From: Juglans regia
Lineage: Eukaryota; Streptophyta; Magnoliopsida; Fagales; Juglandaceae
DNA length: 64,000 bases
Assembly (NCBI RefSeq): GCF_001411555.2
Contig: NC_049901.1
Location: 8,690,681 to 8,754,680, forward strand
Direction of reading: 5' to 3'
Positions 50,221-61,462 of the stretch are shown piece by piece. Position 1 is the stretch's first letter. Each line of letters opens with the position of its first letter. The position numbers and the translations under genes are program-made. The notes under the pieces are model-generated. The model worked only from the letters and a program-made list of their open reading frames with translations. It was not told the DNA's origin and searched no databases.

Positions 50221-52255
50221 ACAGTTTAGTTATATAATTATACGTAATCATTTATTGAAATATTGAAAATTTTAAAAATTGAAATTTGAATTAAATAATT
50301 TGATAAAATAGAGTACATAATCATTAAAAATAATATTATATATAAACTTATACTCTAAAAGATGCTTGAAAAATAAAATGAAATAAAAATTTTGTGAATA
50401 TTAATAAGAAAGTTTGTGAATAATAGAAATGTAGTTTTGGATTAAATAATTATTGGATTTTAAAAAATGAGACATAATGGTTGAATAAAAAATATTATAA
50501 AATTAAAATATTTTTAAATTATAATTCTGTAATTATACCTCTTTTACTACTATTTTACTACTAAGTAATTTTTTTTCCTTTTGTTATTTATATTTGAATT
50601 AAAAACTTCAGAATTTATTCTTATTGCATAATATAAAATAAAATTAATTGAATCGATCAATATAATCATATAATTTAATTAAAAATAAATTTAATTTTAT
50701 AAAATTTAACATTCTTTTGCTCTTTGAATTCATTTTTATCATCAAGCAATATCAATTTTTTAAAGTTGTGAACTTATAAACTAACATTCCGACATAATTA
50801 GATGTTATATCTTATTAGTTATATGTGCATATTTATCAAAAAACAAAATTTACAAAATTGCTATAAAATTGCTCATAAAATTTTACCAACAAATTTAGTT
50901 CTATATGTAAATACTTACATCAATATTTACAGTTTTACCTATATAATTATACGTAATCAATTATTAAAATGTTGAAATTTTCAATCAAAATACATTTGCC
51001 ATTTGAAAAATTACATCAATATTTACAGTTTTACCTATATAATTATACGTAATCAATTATTGAAATATTGAAAATTTTAAAAATTGAAATTTGAATTAAA
51101 GAATTTGATAAAATAGAGTACATACTCATTAAAAATAATATTGTATATAAACTTATACTCTAAATGATGCTTGAAAAATAAAATAAAATAAAAATTTTGT
51201 GAATATTAATAAGAAAGTTTGTAAATAATAGAAATGTAGTTTTGGATTAAATAATTATTGGATTTTAAAAAATGAGACATAACAGTTGAATAAAAAATAT
51301 TATAAAATTAAAATATTTTTAAATTATAATTCTGTAATTATACTTCTTTTACTATTATTTTACTACTAAGCAATTTTTTTTCCCTTTTGCTATTTATATC
51401 TGAATTAAAAACCTCAGAATTTATTCTTATTGCATAATATATAATAAAATTAATTGAATCAATCAATATAATCATATAATTTAATTAAAAATAAATTTAA
51501 TTTTACAAAATTTGACATTCTTTTGCTCTTTGAGTTCATTTTTATCATCAAGCAATATCAATTTCTTAAAGTTTTGAACTTGTAAACTAACATTCCGACA
51601 TAATTAAATGTTATATCTTATTAGTTATATATGCATGTTTATAAAAAAAAAAATTTACAAAATTGCTATAAAATTGCTCATAAAATTTTACCAACAAATT
51701 TAATTCTATATGTAAATACTTACATTAATATTTACAGTTTTACCCATATAATTATACGTAATCAATTATTAAAATGTTGAAATTTTTAAAAATCGAAAAT
51801 TTAATTAAAGAATTTGATAAAATACAGTACACATTCAATAAAAATAATATTGTGCATAAACTTGTATTTTAAAAGATGCTTCAAGAACAAAATGAAATAA
51901 AAATTTTATGAATATTAATAATAAAGTTTGTAAATAATAGAGATGTAGTTTCCGATTAAATAATTATTAGATTTTAAGAAATGAAACATAACAGTTGAAT
52001 AAAAATTATTATAAAATTAAAATATTTTTAAGTTATAATTTTTTAATCATACCTCTTCTACTATTGTTTTACTACTAAACAATTTTTTCTTCTTTTACTA
52101 CTTGTATTTGAATTAAAAACTTTAGAATTTATTCTTATTGCAAAATATAAAATAAAATTAATTCAATCAATCAATATAATCATATAATTTAATTAAAAAT
52201 AAATTTAATTTTATAAATTTATTCAATTTATTCAATTTTTCATTCTTTTGCTCTT
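50221..52255. repeat. tandem array, 709-bp AT-rich unit, about 2.7 copies
   Basis: The marker ACAGTTT...ATATAATTATACGTAATCA occurs at 50221, 50929, 51025 and 51734. Spacings are 708, 96 and 709 bases, so two full units are separated by a 96-base partial unit. A third unit is cut at about 52255. Shared landmarks in all three units include GGATTAAATAATTATT-like words, TACTACTAAG and CATTCTTTTGCTCTTT. The copies look close to each other by eye. No ORF. The array directly precedes the Helitron helicase remnant and may lie within the Helitron. Confidence 0.88.
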
Positions 52256-52931
52256 TTCTACTAATTTGTACATAAAAATTTATGCGTAACTAATTAATAT
52301 TAATGTATATCCTTCATAGAGAAAGGATATTGGTATTCCCTTTAGTACTACCTCTAAATTTGCTAAACTTTTTTGGGCAAGTCAACGAAAAAGCTGGCCT
52401 TTTTAAAAAAAAAAAAATAAGATAAGTAACCTATCCTCTTATAATGGTACCCCCCATTTGCATGCATAAGTATGATAGTGGTATTAATGTCTTCCACTTA
52501 AAACTCAATGTACAAATTACAAATCCCGGCCATTACTTAATTTAATTATATTTTTCTCCTCTTCGATCAACATTACACCATTAAGTTAACTAAATTACTA
52601 ATCTACTCTAAAACTCACATAATATATATGCCTTTCTCTTTTCAAATTACACCATGATCTTATAGAGCATCGAACTTGATTTAATTACGCAAAGTTTCAA
52701 ATAATATATATGCCACTTTTTAGCTTTTAACTATCCATGCACACAAAACATAAACACCACACTGAATTAACTATTTTGCTTTTTATAATCATAAAATACT
52801 ATTATTATTTATTTTTTTATGCTTTTTTTTTATTAATTTTTTAAAAACTTGTTATTTTTATATTCATGATTTTCTATAACTTGTAATCAATTATTTTTAA
52901 ATCAATGTGGGTCATATTAAGGACAAAATAA
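52256..52931. other. spacer between tandem array and helicase remnant
   Basis: AT-rich with no recognised gene. It could be an intron or a decayed upstream part of the Helitron Rep/helicase gene, but no helicase motif is visible. Confidence 0.4.
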
Positions 52932-53270
52932 GGTCACCACACCGGAAAAAGAGTTTTCATACCAAGCATTCCTTTCTTGCCAAATGCAGACGATAATAGT
53001 GGTTTTTCATTCAAAAGAACACAATTTCCTATCAGATTAAGTTTTATGATGACAATAAATAAAGTACAATGACAGACATTAGATTTTGTTGGTGTATACT
53101 TGCCTCAACCTGTATTTTGTCATGGCCAACTTTATGTAGCATTGTTAAGAGCCAAAACTTCTGCTTCAATAAAAGTTCTTATAAGACCAGTATCAACTCA
53201 AGATTGTGAAGAAGCTGAAACAAATAATATTGTTTATAAAAAATTACTAACACTAGCATATCCATCATAA
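52932..53270 (+). pseudogene. Helitron PIF1-like helicase, C-terminal fragment
   Basis: One frame of 113 codons runs from GHHTGKRVFIP to a TAA at 53268. It holds helicase motif V-like sequence (RLSFMMTINK) and motif VI-like sequence (GQLYVALLRAK, where SRAK is usual). It ends VLIRPVSTQDCEE and NIVYKKLL, as in plant Helitron helicases. A TGA replaces the Gly codon in the QGQT motif. The enzyme would unwind DNA during rolling-circle transposition. Nothing of the N-terminal Rep or helicase motifs I-IV was found. Confidence 0.85.
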
Positions 53271-53439
53271 ACTTCTGTAAGTAATCAAATTTCAATATAT
53301 ACCTCTCAATTGAATACAATTTGTTTTTCCATTATGTAATTTTCACGACTTCCTATTTTTCTTTAATTAAAATTGTTTTACCTAAATTCAATTGTTTAGA
53401 CTAATATTTTTTTCTCTTCATTCATAAGTAGGTTTCAAC

Positions 53440-55725
53440 ATGCGGACTATCTATACATCAATCAAAGACATTACTCTAAGTACAAGAAATTGGAGCATCA
53501 AGATGATTGTGTCAGACAAATCTCCCAAACGTACTGCACAACATTCACCGACAAAATATCAAAATCTGACATTGATAGACCTTGAGGTAACACATTGACA
53601 TCATTATCATACTTGCAAGAATATACTTAATATTTATATTATATTCTTTCACATGATATATCCAAAATAAATATGTTTTCCCCTTACAACATAGATTCAT
53701 TCTAACTATATTCTCAAATTAAATCTTATATATATTTAACAAATACTATTTTACAATCAATTGAATGCAAATAACTATTCATTTATACAATATTATGCAG
53801 GGCAACCGACTACAAACAACAATTTTCGGCAAAGATATAGACCTACGTAATGACATGTTACACATCTTGGTCTTACTACATCAGTAATGCTTATGTTAAG
53901 CCTTTAGATCCCAGACATAGAATTGAAGCGCATGAATACCAGTGGATCTTAAATTCAAGAACAATCATCGAAAACATTCCAGATGACGAAGTGGAATTAC
54001 AACCACCAGAATATGATATTATCTCATTCACCAATCTGCATGACTACAAAGACACTGGAACTGAAATAGATAAATATCACATCAATATATTTAACGTACA
54101 TCTTGATACTCTTATTCAGTTTTCACAAAATTTTTTTTTAACATAATTAGACAGATATTCTGGCGATCGCAATATACATGAAACCTCCTAGAGAAATTAG
54201 CTCAATACATGGGCCAACAAAAATTCAAGAAATATATGTTATCGACCAGAGGTAAAAAAGATTTCTCAATTATATATGTGATATTAATAAATTCTTTAAT
54301 TAACTTGTTTTCAATACTATTTCATCATGCTACACTTTTAAATACTTTCTCCTAAATTTTACAGCCTAATGCCCATATGGTTAACTATGTGGAGTCGATT
54401 TGTGGATGGTGAATGCCGAACAATCTCTGATATTATTGAAGCTAAGCCAACTCTACTCGCAATACGTATAAAAGTCGATTCATACAATGGTATATTATAC
54501 AACTTATAATATCAGCATTTATTAAAAATAGAATGTTATTATCTACTAACAAATTTTTTTTCTTTATGATATAGGTCTTTCTCTTTTGTCTCAACCAACA
54601 AGTGTATTTACCTTAAATCCTGTCATCCCTGCTGCAACTCCATTATGTCAATGGTAATTCTTTCTTACTTTATTATATATATATACAATCTGTACCTACT
54701 ATATATTTTCTTCCATGATTTCTCTCATTCATTTTAAATTATTCTAAAAATATTTATGACAATGCTAAACCATGCACTGCTTGAAGAAATCGTCGAAAAA
54801 AATCTACATCACACAACGGCATCAGCATCGGCATCAAATGTTGACATAAAAGATATAATTAAGCTTGATGATCTTGCTGGTTTTCTTAAATCATTACAAC
54901 CAATGACGGTACATTTCTACGATCTTCTTAAACTTTTTTTTCTTTATATATATTGCCTTTTAAAAATTTTACACATGCATTTTCAAAATAAATACAACCT
55001 TATCTTAAGGCTACATACTATTTACAACCATTAAAAATATATATATGTTCCAAAATTAATGCAGAAAGCAAGATTTTGGATTAAAGCAACTATTTGTGTG
55101 ATTGATCTCCATCAAATATTCTTCTACATGTCCTGCATTGGGTGTAAGAAAGGGACTGGATATGAACAAAATGAAAAATTTCAATGTTATCATTGCAAAT
55201 ACATGAGTAATGCACAACCACGGTATATATCTTATATTCATATTTTACGTCGTAAATGTTTCTTTAATCAATTTTATGTTATATCCAAATTATTGCTTAA
55301 TCATTCAGACTAAAAAATATAATTTGTTTATATAGCTGTCGAGCTTACATCGACGTTGACGATGGTAATGGACGACTGGGGGCTGTCATGTTCGGTTTAA
55401 TTGCAGAAGAAGCTCTAGGTTGCACAACAATCGAACTAATGGAACATACAGGAGAGGTAACCAACTTATTCATATTCCAGTTTATATTTTAAAAATATTT
55501 AATCTTAGATATTCAAATAGGAAGTTATTAAAAATATCTTTTACATTATATTTATTTACCATACAGGAACATTTACCGTATATCCAAAATATTGTAAAAG
55601 TATGTTCAACCAAAAAATAGATCATACAATTGGGTGCAGATTTAGATCAATTTCAAAAACAACGTCACAAAAACTTCAATGTTCTCTCCATAAATGCTGT
55701 GAATGAGGAGAACACACTACTTTGA
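53440..55725 (+). pseudogene. Helitron RPA1-like single-strand DNA-binding protein, multi-exon, broken
   Basis: Nine exon-like blocks are readable: 53440-53586, 53801 to about 54071, 54156-54251, 54365-54489, 54575-54653, about 54756-54908, 55065-55222, 55336-55456 and 55567-55725. They show OB-fold pieces of RPA70: TLIDLEGNRLQTTIFG, YYISNAYVKP, DILAIAIYMK and MPIWLTMW. A zinc ribbon is intact (CIGC and CYHC, near 55135-55195). Lesions include a one-base frameshift near 53860, a donor that reads ATAAAT instead of GTAAAT near 54072, a poor acceptor near 54755, and a TAG at 55618 before IIQLGADLDQF. RPA-like genes are typical passengers of plant Helitrons and would coat single-stranded DNA. Exon limits are proposed by eye. 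Confidence 0.8.
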
Positions 55726-55740
55726 ATCCATAACCCGGAA

Positions 55741-55896
55741 ACTTTACTTTCAGTAACAAAAGAAATAGTTATGTAATATTTAGTCGCTTCAGACTTTACT
55801 TTCAGTAACGAAAGAAACAATTATGTAATATTTAGTCGTTTTAGATTCTACTTTCAGCAACAAAAGAAACAATTATGTAATATTCACTTTCCAGAC
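55741..55896. repeat. 52-bp tandem repeat, three copies
   Basis: Units start at 55741, 55793 and 55845. They share CTTTCAG-AAC-AAAGAAA and TTATGTAATATT. The third is slightly diverged. The array sits between the RPA pseudogene stop and the Helitron terminus. Confidence 0.9.
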
Positions 55897-56054
55897 TTGC
55901 TTAAACGTATAGTTTGTTTAAATCTATTATTAGAGACCTTAAACAATTATAGTTTGTTTAAACAATTAGTTATATTATCTTCATAGACCTTATTATTAAA
56001 TTCTCTTCTTCTACACTAGATATTTATATTTTAGAATAATCTAATATAGGGCAA

Positions 56055-56083
56055 ACGTGCATCGCATGTAAATTCACTGCTAG
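56055..56083 (+). other. Helitron 3' terminal hairpin and CTAG end
   Basis: ACGTGC-ATC-GCATGT (56055-56069) forms a six-pair stem with one G-T pair. It is followed 10 bases later by CTAG at 56080-56083 and a T. A short hairpin near the 3' end, then CTRR and a host T, is the defining Helitron 3' structure. GTGCATCGCA is a word seen in many plant Helitron ends. Confidence 0.85.
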
Positions 56084-57088
56084 TATATATATATATATAT
56101 ATAAGACGTTAAAAAATTCAAATATATATTTAAAGAAACGGAAAATCTTAGAAGCGACGGAATTCCACCTCAATTATTTATATTTATATAATATAGGGAA
56201 GATATGCACAAAGCGTTAACGACCTACTAACCCAAGTGACCTTAAAGGAGGAGGAGAGTGGCATTGATTGGAGAATGCAAATAAAATGGTGGAATTTGGG
56301 TTGCCTCTTTCTGCCATATCCGAAAAATAAATTAAACTAAAAAGATTTTTTTTTAAAAAAAGAAAAAAAAAAAACCAACCACTAAAGCATATTAGTTAAA
56401 AATAAATCCATAACATATTTAACTATTAGACCTTAAAATATCATCACAATAGATTAGTTAAAATTTAAATATTTAGACTTTAGCTATAGTGAACAGCAAA
56501 ATTATTTTCAAATTTGTTAGTTATTATAAATACACTAAATGTATATTTTATTATTTATTTTTTTCTTTACTTTCATTAATGTACGGCTTATATGCTGGGC
56601 CTCGCATGGTATCAGACTTTCTCTTTTTTATTTAGAATATGATTATGAATTAACATAATTTAATTAAAATATAATTATTAATTAATATATAATAAATAGA
56701 AATAGAATGATAAAATATGATAAAATAAAATAAATTAATAATTAAAAAATTAAATATTTTTTTAATTATTAATTAATTATTATATAATGAATAAATAGAT
56801 AATTTAATGTAAAAATTTAAATAAATAATTAGAACTAAATTAATTTTATATTTTTTTATTATTATATAAAAAAAAAATATCTCAATATAAAGATTTACGT
56901 GAATAAAATAAATAAAATTTAAATTCATTTCACATTTATTAAAAAAATCCTTTTTAACTTTTACTAATTCGATGCCCTTACTCTGTATCTCACTCTTTCT
57001 CAGTCAAAGGAAAGGAAATAAAGGAGGGGCAGAGGCAAGAGAAGACGGCCGGCGCAGAGTTGGCAGTCAGTCAGTAGACGGCAGACAT
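56084..57088. other. AT-rich intergenic with a possible MITE
   Basis: Very A/T-rich, with runs of A and T and no ORF. The span 56380-56600 contains AGTTAAAA and TAGACTTTAGCTATAG words arranged like a decayed MITE. GC rises briefly at about 57010-57090 in a GAGGGGCAGAGGCAAGAG stretch with no coding signal. Confidence 0.5.
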
Positions 57089-57280
57089 GTGCGTTTGGAA
57101 CTTAAACCACTCTCAACTCATCTTAACTCATCATTATAACTTTTTTAAATCTCAACACAAAATATAATAAATAATTCAACTTTTTCAAATTTTAAAATAA
57201 TAATAATATTAAAAAATAATATTCTAACAATATTTTATCATCTCAACTCAACTCAACTCAACTCAATTCACTTCAACATG
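57089..57280. mobile_element. MITE of the GTTTGGA/TCTCAACTC family
   Basis: Starts GTGCGTTTGGAACTTAAACC, with TCAACTCATC, TTTTTCAAATTT and AATAATAATATT inside, and ends in five CTCAA-like repeats. It matches the family clustered at 39.0-40.4 kb. Confidence 0.75.
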
Positions 57281-58362
57281 GCAGTACGCGGAGTGCCCGC
57301 CAACCTTTTCGCTCGTTTATAGTTGCTTCCTATTCTCTCCACCCTGCATGTCACCCTACTTCCCTCCATCCCCTTCCTTTTTAACTCTTTCTTCACTGGG
57401 ATCTAACTTTCACACACCATTCCGCCCTCGTCAGTTTCTCCTTTTATTCGTTGATCATCTGTACGTTATTGTTATTTTCTTTAAGGTTCTGTTTGGATTG
57501 AGTGTTTCGTCTCATTTCAGAATATTCATATTAGCCAAGTAGTTTATAAGTAATCTATATTAGAGTAGTAAAAGCAATAAGTCTCTATTCTAAGGTAAAT
57601 CTAGCTCTCTTTTTAAATTTGATCAGTCACTATTAAATTATTAATTAACATATAGAGTATATTTACAAAATATAAAAATATTTATTATTATTTTAACTTT
57701 TAGATAAATAATCCAATATGGATTAACCTCTCCAATGATTTTAGCTAGACAATAGTTTTGGCTAAAGTCTCAACTTTTAGTCAAATCTTAGACTTGCAAT
57801 TGCTAGAGCCAATGCTCTCATCTTATTATTATAATTTTTTTAAATTTATATATAAAATTTAATAAAAATTTTAATTTTTTTAAATTTTAAAATTATAATA
57901 ATATTAAAAAATAATATTTTATTTAACTTTTAAAATCATCTCATCCGATTTTACTATTCAAACCGTAACTTAGTCTATCTTTCTGTATCGTCTCAATCAA
58001 TATATAAAAGTTGTAGCATTGAATCCGAAAGATATACTCTGGTTTATATTGATGCGTCTTATATTTGTAAAGAAATCAAGACAATTGTGGATCACTGGAT
58101 GCACGCTGTATTGATGATCTTGTTGTACATTGCATCTCGTGACAAGCACATCACATTTATTGATAAACAGTCTTATAAACACGTAATCCCAGCTCTGCTA
58201 GCTCTATGTGACCATGTCAGTGGTTTACCTAAACTCAATAGTACTATTTTTCATCTTAAATGTTGTCCTTTCAGTTATGCCCACTAACATATCACATTTG
58301 AGTGATTTTATTGGATAATCACTCAAATAAAAATAATTACTTAAAATGTGACACATTAATTG

Positions 58363-58393
<31 letters not shown>

Positions 58394-59424
58394 GAGATAA
58401 TATAATCTAGGATAGATACTATATTTTTCAACAGCAAAATCATTGATCAATATATATGGTATATTATGAATGTGACGGGGAATATGAGTGTATATAATGG
58501 GCAGAGATATATTGAGAGTTTTTTGCACTCTTTATTTAGTAGATAAAAGAGATTGAAAAAACAATATATAAGACTCGTTCGCTCGATCATGAAAAAATGA
58601 GGCAGGCCATGCATCTTGCCAAGTCTTGCACTTTTATTGAGAATTCACAAAGCGGAGAACTTTGGTAGGGTTCCCAACATGGGCTGTTTCAACATATGGT
58701 CTAAGATCAGCGCTCGAACAATGACCATTTGGGAGTTTCCGGCCTCCAAGAAAGGACTGCAACACAAATAAGTTTTTCTGGATCGCCATGTCATTGTTGA
58801 TCTTGTGGCTTCGTACATGTGGGATGGAGGAAGAGATACCAAACTAGTTTTCATTTGTTTTGGCTAAACACACATGAATTATCAATTCCCAAACTCTGAT
58901 AATGAAATCATCTCACAAAGAAAACTTGTATTTGCAATTCAATGTGAAGGAATATGATACATCTTCCATATTCTTAACGTGACATGATTTAATTCACAGG
59001 ATAGTCAAATTTTAAAATTATATTGTTAATTAAAACATCATCATATCAGCAAAGGGTAAGATATGTTTTTTACATTTACTTATAAGTAGAAAAACACTTT
59101 AACAAATGTGTTTTGTATGGATAAACAATGTATAAGGCTTCCAACTCATATCATCTCATATCATTTAATCATTACAACTTTTTCAAATTTCTATACAAAA
59201 TATAACAAACAAACAATCCAAATTTTTTAAATTCTAAAATAATAATAATATTAAAAAATAATATTCTAATAATATTTTATTCAACTTTCAAATTTTATCT
59301 CAACTCAATATCTAAATTTCACGTAAAACGAAACTAAATAGTAGCACTGTGATAGAATGCCATTAGGTGATCTAGCAAGGAAGTACCGTAAGGTACAAAG
59401 GTCTTTGATTTTGAATTTTTGGTT
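57281..59424. other. intergenic with further MITEs; one small ORF listed separately
   Basis: Family MITEs lie at 57811-57968 and 59131-59335. A decayed start, GTTCTGTTTGGATTGAG, is at about 57486. A (TA)n tract lies at about 58362-58388. The 57281-57545 span is C/T-rich with ORFs lacking any known domain. No other gene is supported. Confidence 0.5.
58634..58789 (-). CDS. unrecognised small ORF, possible gene fragment
   Basis: A minus-strand ORF of 51 residues begins MAIQKNLFVLQ and ends VLRFVNSQ. The same frame stays open about 60 bases further upstream without a Met. Its composition is balanced and not repeat-like, with SFLGGRKLPNG and ADLRPYVETAHVGNP, so it reads more like a protein C-terminus than random AT-rich sequence. 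A pyrimidine-poor TTGTGTTGCAG directly precedes the SFLGG codons and might be a splice acceptor. I do not recognise a family. It could be the last exon of a truncated gene or chance. Confidence 0.3.
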   Translation of the reverse strand: MAIQKNLFVLQSFLGGRKLPNGHCSSADLRPYVETAHVGNPTKVLRFVNSQ

Positions 59425-59459
59425 CAAAAAAGCTTAAGGATGGCAATGGAATCAAGTGA

Positions 59460-59990
59460 ATTACTGGCAACTACTATATCATCCACATATACTGATAAGG
59501 CTGTAAACTTTTCACCATCAATCCAAGTAAAAAGGTTGTAATCACACTTAGATTGAGTGAAACCAAACTGAATAATAGAAGTGGAAAACTTATAATACCA
59601 CTGACGTGAAACTTGCTTGAGACCATAGAGACTTCGAAGTAATATGCAAACCTGACCAAGTTTGCCCTGTGGTAGTCAAGAGGCATTTTCATGTAAATTT
59701 CTTCCACAAGTTCTCCATGGAGGAAGGCATTGTTAATATTAAACTGTTAAAGGTGCCACCCATTGATGGTTGCCAAGGTTAGAAGAGTCTGTACAGTGAC
59801 CATCTTAGCTACTGGTGAGAAAGTCTCATGGTAATCTATGCCTTTCTGTTGGGTGAAGCCCTTAACAACTAATATGGATTTCTTTCTTTCAACAGTCCCA
59901 TTGGAATTGTACTTGGTCTTGTACACATATTTGCAGTCTATGGTTGTCTTACCAGGGGTAGGTCAGTAAGTACCCATGTGTTGTTGAGTT
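59460..59990 (-). pseudogene. copia 3 reverse transcriptase, partial
   Basis: The minus strand shows YKTKYNSNGTVERKK, FTQQKGIDYHETFSPVAK, FNINNAFLHGELVEEIYM and, after a frameshift, the SLYGLKQVSRQWYYK block. It then reaches VYVDDIVVASNS near 59480-59500. The remaining RT thumb and RNase H are missing. Confidence 0.82.
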
Positions 59991-60024
59991 CTAATGCTAC
60001 AATTTCAGTTTCCATTGCCTTACA

Positions 60025-61450
60025 CTAGTTTGAGTCTTTAGCAGCTTGAGTATATGTGTGTGGATCATTGTGTGAGGAAATAGTGGTAGAGAATGTAGAG
60101 AATTGAGGTGACAGATTAGCATAAGAGAGGGAGTTAGACAAATGGAATAAAATAACTGAAGAGGGGGCTGCCTTGGACAAAGATCGAGTAGGTGAGATGA
60201 GAGAAGCTTGCTGAAGGTGAAAATCTTGCAAGTATTGAAGAGCTCTTAAAGTTCTGTTTGACCTTCTAGGGGCAATTGTAGGTGTAGGGAGTGAAGGGAA
60301 AGTTTCAAAAAGATCATGTGCAGGAGACATAGTGTCTGTAGGAGGTGATGGTGAAGGAGATGAGGTTTGGGGGATTTGCATGGAATCTATGCTAATATGT
60401 GAAAGAGGCAAAGGAGAAGAGTTAGGTAGTGCAACATAAGAGGGAAAAATGGAAAAATGAGTAATGTTAGGTGAATGTGAAGGAGGAGAGGTAGGCATAT
60501 GATAATGGAAATGAAAAATATTCTCATAAAAGGTCAAATTCCTAGAAATAAAAATTGTATGGGTGTCAAGGTCAACAAGCTTGTAACCTTTACTCCAAAT
60601 GGATAACCAAGAAAAATATATTTTTTGCCACGGGAATCAAATTTCTTTCCACCTTGAGATAAGGTAGAAGCAAAGCATAAACAACCTAAAATCTTCATGT
60701 GAGAATAGGTGGGGGGAGTTTTGAACAAAAGCTCAAAATGTGTCTTGTTTGAGAGTAAGGGACTAGGGACACGATTGATGATATAGGTTGCAGTCAAAAT
60801 ACAATCATTCCAATACTTAGTGGGGAGGTTAGCTTGTATTTTTTGAGCTTGAGTTATATTCAAAAGGTGTTGATATTTTCTCTTTACAACTCTATTTTGT
60901 TGTGGGGTTTCTACACATGTCCTATGGTGTATGATCCCCTTTTTATTAAAGAAAATCTTCATCTGAAACTCCACACCATTGTCACTTCTAGGATCTAAAT
61001 TTTGGTGTTAAATTGGGTTTGTACCAGATTATAAAATGCCTCAATGCATGCTCTTGTATCAGATTTAGCTTTAAGAAGATAGATCCAAGTACTTCTAGAA
61101 AAATCATCTACAATAGTTAAGAAATACTTGGATCCATCATTAGTCTCAACAGAATTAGGTCCCATATGTCATAGTGTATGAGTTCAAAGATATGCTTGCT
61201 TTTATGAGTGCTAACAGGGAATGGAAGTTTATAATGCTCGACAATACGGCAAACAAAGCCTGGGTTTGTATTAAAAGTAGTAGATTGATGATTATTTATA
61301 GAAAAGGATCTAAAATTACACTCAATTTGGAAATGGGTGTATGACCAATTCTACAATTCCAAAGATCTGATATTAAATCAACAGTGCTGAAAGTAGTGAA
61401 AACAAACATGTTTGTGTAAAAAAAGTGAAAAATGATCAAGAAGAGCTGTA
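60025..61450 (-). pseudogene. copia 3 integrase and linker, broken
   Basis: The clearest part is the ORF at 60534-60974: VETPQQNRVVKRKYQHLL carries Lys where the catalytic Glu of VAER is expected. It is followed by LPTKYWNDCILTATYIINR and LGCLCFAST. The ORF at 60025-60537 is the Ser/Pro-rich linker between integrase and RT. The segment 60975-61450 holds the upstream integrase core in several broken frames. Confidence 0.78.
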
Positions 61451-61462
61451 GGTGACACTTCA

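Larger units (their letters stand above)
52932..56083 (+). mobile_element. Helitron 3' portion (helicase end, RPA-like gene, 3' terminus)
   Basis: Three independent signs agree: the C-terminus of a PIF1-like Helitron helicase, an RPA1-like gene in the same orientation just after it, and a terminal hairpin followed by CTAG then T. This gene order is that of plant autonomous Helitrons. The Rep domain, most of the helicase and the 5' end are missing or lie unrecognised upstream. The element is therefore a dead remnant of an autonomous type. Confidence 0.85.

Noticed and set aside
50221..52255. Possible centromeric satellite or CRISPR-like array
   Set aside because: Only about 2.7 units of 709 bp are present, with no regular short repeat and spacer. 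It is a local tandem duplication beside a Helitron.
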